From assembly GCA_013813755.1 (NCBI GenBank), contig JACCRD010000138.1:1-32575 (forward strand): 32,575 nt of DNA, written 5' to 3'. Under the pieces are notes generated by a model. That model saw only the letters and a program-made list of their open reading frames with translations, had not been told where the DNA came from and did not search any database. This stretch comes from Acidobacteriota bacterium. Lineage in GTDB: Bacteria; Acidobacteriota; Blastocatellia; Pyrinomonadales; Pyrinomonadaceae. Shown here one piece after another: positions 1 to 7,500 of this stretch (within the stretch, counting starts at the first letter, position 1; the number at the start of each line of letters is the position of its first letter). The translations under genes and the position numbers were made by a program.

Positions 1-37
1 GTTGCTGGTCGTAGTGTTCTTTAACCGTATTCATCAT
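1..37 (-). CDS. Partial N-terminus of a probable SAM-dependent methyltransferase
   Basis: Only the first 12 codons lie inside the window, reading leftward off the edge: MMNTVKEHYDQQ. The pattern M-N-[TS]-V-K-x-H-Y-D is one I associate with the N-terminus of a class I SAM-dependent methyltransferase family, but 12 residues cannot prove it. A TATAAT box lies 17-22 bases upstream and there is no clear Shine-Dalgarno sequence. The start may be either of two adjacent ATGs (37 or 34). Function is a weak inference from the N-terminal pattern only; the gene is cut by the window edge. Confidence 0.4.
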   Translation of the reverse strand, partial: MMNTVKEHYDQQ

Positions 38-53
38 TCAACAAATTTCTGAA

Positions 54-83
54 TTATACATCTGTTCTAAATCGGCAACACAA
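54..83 (-). promoter_or_regulatory. Possible promoter for the partial left-edge gene
   Basis: On the minus strand a perfect TATAAT (59 to 54) lies just upstream of the ATG at 37. The best -35 candidate is TTGTGT (83 to 78) with an 18-base spacer, which matches the consensus at only its first three positions. The -10 is convincing and the -35 is weak. Confidence 0.35.
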
Positions 84-345
84 CACAAGAGAAGCCGCCC
101 AACAAGTTATTATACCGCTAAACTGCGGCATAAAACTCAAATACAGGCAAAATACTGCAAATCTGTTTCAAAATTGACCATTTTTGAGACGAAGTTAAGT
201 ATAGCACCACAAAATTAGGACACTACTAAACAAAGAGCGGCTTGAACTGAAAAAGGTAGGCACAAAAATGGACACAGCACTATTTCTGAACGATTATGAA
301 GTATTAAATCAGACAAGGTAAATAGCTGTAAATAAAGGATTAAGT
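84..345. other. Intergenic stretch with no supported gene
   Basis: Between the partial left-edge gene and tRNA-Cys I see no convincing coding sequence on either strand. A 63-codon minus-strand frame (215-406) runs into the tRNA and is rejected. A small CCGC/GCGG hairpin (115-128) and a loose similarity between the segments at about 203-224 and 258-280 are visible, but neither is strong enough to call. Confidence 0.5.
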
Positions 346-420
<75 letters not shown>

Positions 421-440
421 TTTTTATAGAAGGGATAGTA

Positions 441-485
441 AAAAGGTAAAAGGGAAAAAGTAATATTTTCTTCCTTTTACCTTTT
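441..485 (-). terminator. Long hairpin between the two tRNA genes, possible terminator
   Basis: A perfect 13-base inverted repeat (441-453 with 473-485) extends inward through a G-U pair, one A-U pair, one mismatch and four more pairs, leaving a loop of about 5 bases. Read on the minus strand, the second arm ends in a short run of five T residues, as in an intrinsic terminator. It could separate tRNA-Gly from tRNA-Cys transcription, or act as an RNA-processing structure in a joint precursor. The stem is A-U rich apart from its GG/CC pairs, so termination strength is uncertain. Confidence 0.5.
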
Positions 486-501
486 AGCTTTTAAAGAATA
501 T

Positions 502-576
502 TGGAGCGGGAGACGAGATTTGAACTCGCGACTTCGACCTTGGCAAGGTCGCGCTCTACCACTGAGCTACTCCCGC
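502..576 (-). tRNA. tRNA-Gly (anticodon GCC)
   Basis: The reverse complement gives a complete cloverleaf. The acceptor is GCGGGAG/CTCCCGC (576-570 with 512-506) and the D arm starts GCTCAGTGGTAGAGC. The anticodon stem CGACC/GGTCG encloses TTGCCAA with anticodon GCC, and the T arm contains the TTCAAAT loop. The discriminator is U (position 505) and CCA is encoded (504-502). It follows a near-consensus promoter by only a few bases and precedes tRNA-Cys. The Gly(GCC)-Cys(GCA) order is also that of the E. coli glyW-cysT-leuZ unit. Confidence 0.97.
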
Positions 577-589
577 TAACGAACTTCTA

Positions 590-617
590 ATTTTACGAAT
601 TGAGCTAATTTTGTCAA
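590..617 (-). promoter_or_regulatory. Sigma70-type promoter of the tRNA-Gly/tRNA-Cys unit
   Basis: On the minus strand a perfect -35 TTGACA (617 to 612) is followed after 16 bases by TAAAAT (595 to 590), a five-of-six match to the -10 consensus. Transcription would start near 583, about seven bases before the 5' end of tRNA-Gly, which suits a stable-RNA promoter. Confidence 0.75.
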
Positions 618-649
618 GTCTGTATTATTTTAATTTTTAAGGTCAGTTC

Positions 650-2212
650 TTATTTTGGAGCTTCAACGGTTAAATCTTTAATAAAACTCCAATCTCCGCT
701 CGGATTAATTTTGATATTACCAATTCGTTTACTGGCGACAACCATATTTGACGGATACCAGAGCGGCAGAAGCGGCAAATCACGACTGACGATTTCCTGA
801 GCTTTAACGTAAAGTTCCCTGGACTTTGCCTTATCAGTCGAATCAACCGCTTCCTGCACAATTTTATCGAATTCTGGATTGCTATACCTGCTGCGATTGC
901 GCCCGCCCGGTTTTTTATCGGGCGACTCGTTGGACGCGAATAAATCGCGAAGAAAAATCGGATCCTGATTGCCTCCGATCCAGATTGAAGTGTTCATCTG
1001 AAATTGCCCGAGTTTTAATTGATCGAGCAGAGTATTGTTTTCAAGCGTTTCAATTTCCGCGTTGATTCCAACTTCCTTAAGCGAGTTTTGAATAATTTGA
1101 GCGTAGAAACTAACGGCATTGTTTCCCGCCGCAACCTTAAACCGCACCGGTTCGCCTTTGTAACCGGATTCCTGAAGTATCTGCCGGGCGCGAGTTTGGT
1201 CAAAAGTATATTTTATACCAGGCGAAAAAGCCCAAGCCGATTCGGGCAGAATTGAATGCGCAACTTTAGCTTGTCCGGCAAGTAAATCGCTGATAATTTT
1301 TTCTCGGTTGATGGCAAAGGCAATCGCCTGACGCAGTTTTATGTTGTCAATCGGTTTGCTCGAAACATTGAATCCGATGTATCGCACGTTTGAGCCGTCG
1401 GTTTGGACGACTTGCAGATTGGAATTTTGTTCCAACGATTGGAACGTGTCGGCGGAAAAATTAGTCGGGTTCGGCGCCACATCCACGCGACCGGTTTGCA
1501 GTTCGGCTTGCAGGGAATTGGCATCGGTCACGGTTTTAATATTTAGCTTCTGAATTTTTGGCGCGCCTTCCCAATAATCTGGATTGGCATCCAATTCTAC
1601 AGAGTTGTTAACCTGATCGAATTTCGTAAATTTAAACGGTCCGGTGCCAAGGGGCGCGGTTTTCTGCTGTTCGATTGTTCCTTCAGGGATAATCGGAATG
1701 GTTACTAAGTTAGATAAAAGCTGATTAACAAGTGCCGGTCGGGCGACTTTGATAACGGCGGTTCGATCATCGGGCAAATCAATTGAAGTAATATGCGGTT
1801 GTTTTTGATTATTTACTGTATCGTAAAAACTCGCGCCCTTATAGCCGCCTGATTGAAACAAGGCGTCGAGCGTATATTTGACATCGGCGGAAGTTAAAAC
1901 TTTGCCGTTGTGAAATTTTACATTGTCATTGAGCACAAATGTGACGGTTAAATTATCTTCACCCGTTTTGATATCTTTGGCTAAATCTCCCACGTATTCG
2001 AAATTTTCGTTCTTTTTTACCAGAGAGTTATACATTAAAACGCGAACGCGGTCGGCAGCCGAATCAGGACTGGTTGTGCTGATCGTATCGAGACTAGAAA
2101 ATTTGTCGGAATTGGCGATGGTGACGATATTATTGTCCTGTGTCCGGCAGGCTAATCCGCCAAAAAGAAGCGTACAAATAATAAAATATCCGGGAATAAA
2201 ACGTAGATTCAT
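650..2212 (-). CDS. Family-5 ABC transporter substrate-binding lipoprotein (peptide/nickel type)
   Basis: Product of 520 residues from the chosen ATG. The N-terminus MNLRFIPGYFIICTLLFGGLAC is a short basic-hydrophobic signal ending in a probable lipobox (G-L-A-C, Cys22), so the mature protein is likely a periplasmic lipoprotein. The rest is a typical SBP_bac_5 protein: the segment VKYTLDAL, the GTGPFKF motif followed by a DANPDYWEG strand, and a C-terminal hinge half with LPLLPLWYP. Such proteins deliver oligopeptides or similar ligands to an ABC importer. No permease or ATPase gene is adjacent, so its partner lies elsewhere and the ligand cannot be predicted. A GTG at 2233 is possible, but GGAGG just upstream of the ATG at 2212 decides the start. 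It follows the NagZ-like gene by 37 bases in the same direction, so co-transcription is likely. Confidence 0.9.
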   Translation of the reverse strand: MNLRFIPGYFIICTLLFGGLACRTQDNNIVTIANSDKFSSLDTISTTSPDSAADRVRVLMYNSLVKKNENFEYVGDLAKDIKTGEDNLTVTFVLNDNVKFHNGKVLTSADVKYTLDALFQSGGYKGASFYDTVNNQKQPHITSIDLPDDRTAVIKVARPALVNQLLSNLVTIPIIPEGTIEQQKTAPLGTGPFKFTKFDQVNNSVELDANPDYWEGAPKIQKLNIKTVTDANSLQAELQTGRVDVAPNPTNFSADTFQSLEQNSNLQVVQTDGSNVRYIGFNVSSKPIDNIKLRQAIAFAINREKIISDLLAGQAKVAHSILPESAWAFSPGIKYTFDQTRARQILQESGYKGEPVRFKVAAGNNAVSFYAQIIQNSLKEVGINAEIETLENNTLLDQLKLGQFQMNTSIWIGGNQDPIFLRDLFASNESPDKKPGGRNRSRYSNPEFDKIVQEAVDSTDKAKSRELYVKAQEIVSRDLPLLPLWYPSNMVVASKRIGNIKINPSGDWSFIKDLTVEAPK

Positions 2213-2216
2213 TGTG

Positions 2217-2221
2217 CCTCC
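2217..2221 (-). promoter_or_regulatory. Ribosome binding site fixing the start of the solute-binding protein
   Basis: GGAGG on the minus strand lies four bases before ATG 2212. Because it would be inside the coding region if the upstream GTG (2233) were used, it supports 2212 as the real start. Such a clear Shine-Dalgarno sequence is uncommon in this window. Confidence 0.75.
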
Positions 2222-2249
2222 AGAAAGTTTCACGCGCGAAAGGCGTTTT

Positions 2250-3395
2250 TTATTTTGAACTATAACTATAATTTAATTTATCGTTTAAGCGAGCGATGAT
2301 TTTGGAAAGTTCGTCGAGCCGCTCCGCATCAAAATCAAGCGGCGGCTGAAGAATATTTTTCACTTCAGCAATGTTAAGCAACGACAGATCAAGTTGGGCA
2401 AGTGACAATTCTTCGTCCTGAAAAGCTTTGAGCAGGGCGCGGTAACTTTTCCGCACGGATTCGGCGCTTGAACAAATCAAAATCATATCTTCACCGGCTT
2501 GGAACGCGCGCTTGGCGGCTTCTTCAATCGCGTAATGACGCAGAATCGCCCCCATCTCCAAATCATCGGTCAGCGCGAGATGTTTGAAGCCGAGTTCTTC
2601 GCGCAGAAGTTTGGTCACTATGTTCGCGTTCAGAGAAGCGGGAATAAGTTTCCCGCCAATCTTTTCGTGCTCAAGGTCGATTTTAGGAAAACCGCCGTGG
2701 CTGACCATCACGACACGAATTCGGTCATCTTCGTCCTGACGATACAAAAAAAGTTCGATATACGGCGCGAGATCCTGTGCGATTAACTCGTCGTGCGTCA
2801 AATCAACCAGCGGCAATTCCTCGTGCGAATCAACTTCGCCCGCGCCGATGCCCGGAAAATGTTTGAGGCAAGCCAAAATTCCCTGACTTTGCAAACCGCG
2901 CAGGTAAACCTGCGAATACCCAAGAACCTCACCGGGCGAACGTCCGAAGGAACGCGAGAAAAGCCCGTTCGAAAGCAGTTCGCGTTCTTCAGACATAATT
3001 TCCATGACGGGCGCGAAATTCATATTAAAGCCGAGCCGCCGAAGAATTTCGCCGGTAATTTTACCCAGTTCGCGAGCCGCCGCTAAATCGCCGTGCTGCC
3101 GAATGACACGCGCCGAAGGCATCGGAGTGTTGATGCGCCGCAGACGGTCAACCAAGCCGCCTTCCTGATCAACACTTAAAATCGGCGGGACAGGCAAAAT
3201 TTGGCGCACGTCGTCGAGCAATTTTCGAGTTTGCGCGGCTTGTTTGATATTTCTGGCAAACAAACAGACGCCGCCCGGCGAAACTTCTTCAAGCAGTTCG
3301 CGCGTTTCGGCATCAACTTCCACTCCAGGAAGTCCGATAAAAAATAATTGTCCGATTTTTTTCTCTAAAGGCAGAGAGAGGATTTGATCCGACAT
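2250..3395 (-). CDS. nagZ: NagZ-type beta-N-acetylhexosaminidase (glycoside hydrolase family 3)
   Basis: Product of 381 residues (an upstream GTG at 3404 would add three). It has the single GH3 N-terminal barrel. Visible motifs are DQEGG (76-80), the family loop KHFPGIGAGEVDSHEELP (178-195), whose Asp-Ser-His supplies the acid/base dyad in NagZ enzymes, and TDDLEM (276-281), whose first Asp aligns with the catalytic nucleophile. NagZ removes GlcNAc from muropeptides during cell-wall recycling. No signal peptide is seen, which fits a cytoplasmic enzyme. It lies downstream of mutS, separated by 99 bases holding a possible promoter, and upstream of the solute-binding protein. If that transporter carries peptides, a link to murein recycling is conceivable, but this is inference. 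Confidence 0.88.
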   Translation of the reverse strand: MSDQILSLPLEKKIGQLFFIGLPGVEVDAETRELLEEVSPGGVCLFARNIKQAAQTRKLLDDVRQILPVPPILSVDQEGGLVDRLRRINTPMPSARVIRQHGDLAAARELGKITGEILRRLGFNMNFAPVMEIMSEERELLSNGLFSRSFGRSPGEVLGYSQVYLRGLQSQGILACLKHFPGIGAGEVDSHEELPLVDLTHDELIAQDLAPYIELFLYRQDEDDRIRVVMVSHGGFPKIDLEHEKIGGKLIPASLNANIVTKLLREELGFKHLALTDDLEMGAILRHYAIEEAAKRAFQAGEDMILICSSAESVRKSYRALLKAFQDEELSLAQLDLSLLNIAEVKNILQPPLDFDAERLDELSKIIARLNDKLNYSYSSK

Positions 3396-3411
3396 AATAA
3401 ACACAAAGCGA

Positions 3412-3440
3412 ATTGTAGCAAGGTTAAAGCTTTAGATAAA
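3412..3440 (-). promoter_or_regulatory. Possible promoter for the nagZ/solute-binding protein unit
   Basis: On the minus strand TACAAT (3417 to 3412) is a five-of-six -10 match, 16 bases before the nagZ ATG. With a 17-base spacer the -35 would be TTTATC (3440 to 3435), a weak three-of-six match. It would give a short leader. Confidence 0.4.
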
Positions 3441-3494
3441 GTGTCGCGCTCTAGACAGTTAAAGTAAATCTTAAATTAAAATTCTATATTTCGC

Positions 3495-6179
3495 TCAAAG
3501 CAGTCGACTTTTAATATCTCTGACAAAATTCAGCAATTCCGGATACGACATTTCTTCGATATCAACTTTAGAAATTTCATTGATTATTTTTTCGTTGGAA
3601 ATACCGAAAAGCGAAAATTGAGCAGCTAGGTTATTTTTGCCCGCCTGTTGAAATGCTTTCTCATTTGAATTTTCAGATTGTTTCGCATCTCTGAAAATCG
3701 CCAATTCATATTGTTCAAGTTTTTTTAGAACTTCTCTGGCGCGGGAAATTGTGTTTGCAGGCAAACCGGCTAACTGCGCCACCGCGATGCCGTAAGATTT
3801 TGAAGCCTTTCCTTTCTGCATTTTATGTAGAAACACAATCTCATTTTCCTTTTCGGTCGCTAAAACCTGATAATTTTTCGCACCCGGCAGCTTTTCAGCC
3901 AGTTCGGTTAATTCGTGATAATGCGTGGCAAAAAGAGTTTTAGCAGAGTGTTCCGGTGAATTATGCAGATATTCGGCAACCGCCCAGGCAATCGAAAGTC
4001 CGTCAAAAGTTGAAGTTCCGCGCCCGATTTCATCCAGCAAAATCAAACTTCTGGGTGTTGCGTTATGCAGGATGGCGGCTGTTTCGGTCATTTCAACCAT
4101 AAACGTCGAACGTCCGCTCGCCAAATCATCCGATGCGCCGACGCGCGTCCAAATCCGGTCGACAATCGGAAGTTTAGCGTAGGAAGCGGGAACAAATGAG
4201 CCGATTTGAGCAAGAATCTGAATTAGAGCGATTTGCCGCAGAACAGTTGATTTTCCGCCCATATTTGGACCGGTTATTATCAAAAGACGGTCGGTTGAAT
4301 TATTCAGATAGATATCGTTGGGAATAAAATCTCTGAGTCCGAAGAATTCGACAATCGGGTGTCTGCCTTCCTTGATGTCAATTTCATCGCCTTCGTGCAA
4401 AACCGGAGCGACGTAATTTTGCCGGGCGGCGATTTCCGCCAAACTTGCCAGCGCGTCTAAAGTCGCAAGCGCTCGGGCAGTCGATTGGAGATTGATTGTT
4501 TCCTTTGCAACTTCTTTTCGAACTTCATTAAACAAAGCGATTTCCAATTCTTTAATCCGTTCTTCCGCACCCAAAACCTTTTGTTCCCACTCCCTGAGTT
4601 CGGGCGTCGAATATCTTTCGGCGTTGGTTAAAGTTTGGCGGCGTTCATAATTGTCGGGAACTCTTGAGACGTTGCCTTTTGAAATTTCGATAAAATAGCC
4701 GAAGACATTGTTAAACTTTATTTTTAAGTTTTGAATGCCTGTGCGGCGTTTTTCGCTTTCTTCAAACTGGGCGATAATTTGTTTGGCGTTATTAGAAATT
4801 GTCTTAAATTCGTCTAATTCTGCGTTGAATCCCGCGCGAATCACGCCGCCGAAAGAAATAACGCCCGGAGAATCTTCAGAAATAGCTCTAAAAATCAGAC
4901 TGGAAATTTCCGGCAATTCAAATATGTTTTCGGATAAAACCTGCAAAAGCAGAGATTTAGAATCTTTTAACTGGTCAACGACCGACGGTATCTGTGACAA
5001 AGATTCTTTGATCGCCAGTAAATCTCTGGGCGTTGTAACTCCGAGATTAAGCCGACCGACGAGCCGCTCCAAATCGGAAATTTCTTTTAGAAGTCGGCGG
5101 AGCGTGTCGCGCAAAATAGTTTCCATCAGCTCGGAAACAGCTAAAAGTCGCGTCGATATTTCGGCTTTTTTCATCGAAGGGCGTAGCAGCCAGTTGTGCA
5201 GAAGGCGACCGCCCATTCCGGTAATTGTTTTGTCAATAACGCTCAATAAAGTGTGTTTTTTATTCGCCCCACGCGACTGGACAATTTCCAGGTTACGCAG
5301 CGTCACCGCGTCGAGCATCAGATAATCATTGGCTTCCGAATAATTAATTTCCGAAATGTGTCCTGCCGAAGCTCTCTGCGTTTCGAGCGCGTACCGCAGG
5401 CAAGCGCCCGAAGCGCGGACGGATTCGTTTTTATCCTGCAAGCCAAAGCCGGACAGTTCGCGCACGTTAAATTGCTGTTTAAGAGTTTTCGCGCAATCTT
5501 CAAATTCAAAAAGCCATTCGTCAAGCGGAGTCAAGGTTGTCAGAAATTTTTTGGAATTCTGCGGGAAAATTGAGACCACGTTTTGATCGGTGTTTTTGGC
5601 GGATAAATTTTCGAAAGCATTTTCGATCAATTTTTGCAAAGACGCGGGAAATAACAATTCGCGCGGGGCGTAATTTTCTATTTCAGTAACCATTTTTGCC
5701 CACGAATCGGCACCACTAATTTGAGTTGAGAAAAACTCTCCGGTCGAAAGCTCAAGAAACGAAACGCCGAAAGTTTCGCCCGCGCCGCACACCGTTGCCA
5801 GAAAAATTGATTCCCTTGAGTCAGACAGCTGCTGGTCAATTGCCGTACCGGGCGTAATCACTCGCACAACTTCGCGCTTGACGAGTTTTACTCCTTTAGC
5901 GGCATCTTCAGTTTGTTCGCAGATTGCGACACGAAAGCCTTTTTTGACAAGTTTGGAAATATAAGCAGCAGCGGCGTGATGCGGCACTCCGCACATTGGA
6001 ACCGGGTTTTTCGAATCTTTGTGCCGGGCGGTTAAAGTAATTTCCAGTTCGCGCGCGCCGACAATCGCGTCTTCGTTGAAAAGTTCATAAAAATCGCCCA
6101 GCCGAAAAAAAAGTATTGTTCCGGGATATTGTTTTTTTATCTCAAAATACTGCCTAAGCATCGGAGTCAAATTGTCCAT
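3495..6179 (-). CDS. mutS: DNA mismatch repair ATPase MutS
   Basis: Full-length MutS of 894 residues (usual bacterial MutS about 850-900). The N-terminal mismatch-binding domain carries GDFYELF (28-34), with the Phe30-x-Glu32 pair that contacts the mismatch. The connector, lever and clamp domains follow. The C-terminal ATPase domain has Walker A GPNMGGKST, a signature region with GASDDLASGRSTFMVEM, Walker B LILLDEIGRGTSTFDG and the FATHYHEL histidine motif. MutS recognises base mismatches and recruits MutL; no mutL is present here. The ATG at 6179 begins the conserved N-terminus (MDNLTPMLRQYFEIK). It is transcribed divergently from the polysaccharide locus, with 233 AT-rich bases between. The mismatch-binding and ATPase motifs are all present. 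Confidence 0.98.
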   Translation of the reverse strand: MDNLTPMLRQYFEIKKQYPGTILFFRLGDFYELFNEDAIVGARELEITLTARHKDSKNPVPMCGVPHHAAAAYISKLVKKGFRVAICEQTEDAAKGVKLVKREVVRVITPGTAIDQQLSDSRESIFLATVCGAGETFGVSFLELSTGEFFSTQISGADSWAKMVTEIENYAPRELLFPASLQKLIENAFENLSAKNTDQNVVSIFPQNSKKFLTTLTPLDEWLFEFEDCAKTLKQQFNVRELSGFGLQDKNESVRASGACLRYALETQRASAGHISEINYSEANDYLMLDAVTLRNLEIVQSRGANKKHTLLSVIDKTITGMGGRLLHNWLLRPSMKKAEISTRLLAVSELMETILRDTLRRLLKEISDLERLVGRLNLGVTTPRDLLAIKESLSQIPSVVDQLKDSKSLLLQVLSENIFELPEISSLIFRAISEDSPGVISFGGVIRAGFNAELDEFKTISNNAKQIIAQFEESEKRRTGIQNLKIKFNNVFGYFIEISKGNVSRVPDNYERRQTLTNAERYSTPELREWEQKVLGAEERIKELEIALFNEVRKEVAKETINLQSTARALATLDALASLAEIAARQNYVAPVLHEGDEIDIKEGRHPIVEFFGLRDFIPNDIYLNNSTDRLLIITGPNMGGKSTVLRQIALIQILAQIGSFVPASYAKLPIVDRIWTRVGASDDLASGRSTFMVEMTETAAILHNATPRSLILLDEIGRGTSTFDGLSIAWAVAEYLHNSPEHSAKTLFATHYHELTELAEKLPGAKNYQVLATEKENEIVFLHKMQKGKASKSYGIAVAQLAGLPANTISRAREVLKKLEQYELAIFRDAKQSENSNEKAFQQAGKNNLAAQFSLFGISNEKIINEISKVDIEEMSYPELLNFVRDIKSRLL

Positions 6180-6303
6180 AGGCGTTCAGTAAATATTTAT
6201 TAAATTCGAATTTTTTGAGTTTGTTAATTGTGAAATTATCTTCGGTTTTATAAACTACAACTTTTTTAAGATATTTGCTAAGATATTGAATCGATAAATA
6301 TTT

Positions 6304-6332
6304 TTCACATTTATTAAGATGGGTGATAAACT
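6304..6332 (+). promoter_or_regulatory. Weak candidate promoter for the polysaccharide locus
   Basis: TTCACA (6304-6309) followed after 17 bases by TAAACT (6327-6332) is the best sigma70-like pair I find in the divergent mutS/wza interval. Both boxes match the consensus only partly. The region also holds two copies of AAGATATT (6268-6275 and 6280-6287). Confidence 0.25.
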
Positions 6333-6336
6333 TATA

Positions 6337-6349
6337 TCGTTAATAACGA
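6337..6349. promoter_or_regulatory. Palindrome in the divergent mutS/wza intergenic region, possible operator
   Basis: TCGTTA-A-TAACGA is a perfect 13-base inverted repeat around a single A, located 64 bases before the first gene of the polysaccharide locus and close to the candidate promoter. Its place and symmetry suit a dimeric regulator, but no regulator gene is seen in the window and short palindromes occur by chance in AT-rich DNA. Confidence 0.35.
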
Positions 6350-6412
6350 ATCATAGAACTCATATTTCCTTCCGAGTGATCGAATAATAAATTTTGGAGT
6401 TTTAATAAAAAT

Positions 6413-7492
6413 ATGAAAGCAGTAAAAATTATATACGTTTTGTGTCTCGCCTTACTTTTGAATAATTTTCAAGCTCTCAGCACATTTGCGCAGGGAAAAG
6501 AACCGGCGGCGATTAAGAAAAATAGTGCTGTCGAAGCGGTTTCCAAATCGCCTGCGGAAAATCCTGCGGAAAATGTCGTCGCTGTTGAGCAGGCAATGTC
6601 TTCCGACAAATTTCCAACACTTGATAATAATTCTAGTGAAAAATATGTCATCGGTTTTCAGGACACTTTAGAAATACAAGTGTTTAAGCACCCGGAACTT
6701 TCGCAAACTGTAAGCGTCAGCCCTGACGGAACAATTTTGATGCCGCGAATCAATCAGCCAATTCTTGCCGCCTGCATGACGGAGAGAGAATTAAGAGACA
6801 GCGTTACTGCTTTATATAAAAGTTATCTGCGTAATCCATTTGTTAATGTTCGTGTTACCGATCAAAAGTCACAACCCATCGGCGTAATGGGCGCGGTAGA
6901 GAAACCGGGACATTTTTTTCTTAACCGCAGGGTAAGATTACTTGAACTGTTAGCTTTGGCGGGCGGTCATGATGTAGAAACCGCCGGTAAAAAAATTAAG
7001 GTTGCTAAAGTTGGTTCAGCCGGCTGCGGGATACGACTCGATGCTGATAAAAAATCTAAAGATAAAATAGAATTCGCCGAATATAATTTGAATGATGTTA
7101 TAGAAGGAAAGGAAAATCCCTGGATGGAGCCAGGTGATATTGTTTCAATTTTAGTTTCTGAACAAGCTTATGTTGTTGGCAACGTAATTAAGCCGAGAGA
7201 AGTTTCTCTGCGAGAAACTGTTACCTTGACTCAAGCGATTGCGATGGCTGGAGGACTTGCGAAAGAAGCCAAAACAAGTAAAGTTAGAATTCAGAGACAG
7301 GAAAAAGATGGAACTTTGAAAACTGAAACTTTTTATGACCTAAAGGAAATACAAAGTAGAAAAGTCCCCGATCCGGTTCTCCTGGCTAACGATATTGTTG
7401 ATGTTCCGAAGGACGGCGTGAAGGCAATTCGCAACGGTTTATTAAAAGCTATCACCGGCGGTATTCCAAATATTTTCTATAAAATTCCGTAA
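6413..7492 (+). CDS. Polysaccharide export protein (Wza/OPX family)
   Basis: Product of 359 residues. A signal peptide (about 1-26, ending STFA before QG) targets it to the periplasm or outer membrane; there is no lipobox Cys. The poly-export domain (about 77-150) contains GFQDTLEIQVFKHPEL and the SVSPDGTILMPRI strand. Two SLBB modules follow, one starting PIGVMGAVEKPG (about 155) and one starting YVVGNVIKPREV (about 253). Wza-like proteins form the outer-membrane channel through which a Wzx/Wzy-made polymer leaves. The gene ends eight bases before the Wzc-like gene, so the two are surely co-transcribed. GGAG lies 13 bases upstream of the ATG, longer than the usual spacing. It opens the plus-strand locus. 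Confidence 0.93.
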   Translation: MKAVKIIYVLCLALLLNNFQALSTFAQGKEPAAIKKNSAVEAVSKSPAENPAENVVAVEQAMSSDKFPTLDNNSSEKYVIGFQDTLEIQVFKHPELSQTVSVSPDGTILMPRINQPILAACMTERELRDSVTALYKSYLRNPFVNVRVTDQKSQPIGVMGAVEKPGHFFLNRRVRLLELLALAGGHDVETAGKKIKVAKVGSAGCGIRLDADKKSKDKIEFAEYNLNDVIEGKENPWMEPGDIVSILVSEQAYVVGNVIKPREVSLRETVTLTQAIAMAGGLAKEAKTSKVRIQRQEKDGTLKTETFYDLKEIQSRKVPDPVLLANDIVDVPKDGVKAIRNGLLKAITGGIPNIFYKIP

Positions 7493-7500
7493 GATATTGT

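Noticed and set aside
203-280. Imperfect direct repeat around the CACAAAA and GGACAC segments
   Set aside because: Short matches with gaps in AT-rich intergenic DNA; no third copy, so neither a CRISPR nor a convincing repeat family.
4735-5325. Plus-strand open frame of 196 codons inside mutS
   Set aside because: It lies wholly antisense to a clearly conserved gene, shows no domain and is rich in Ser and Arg as expected for a shadow frame.
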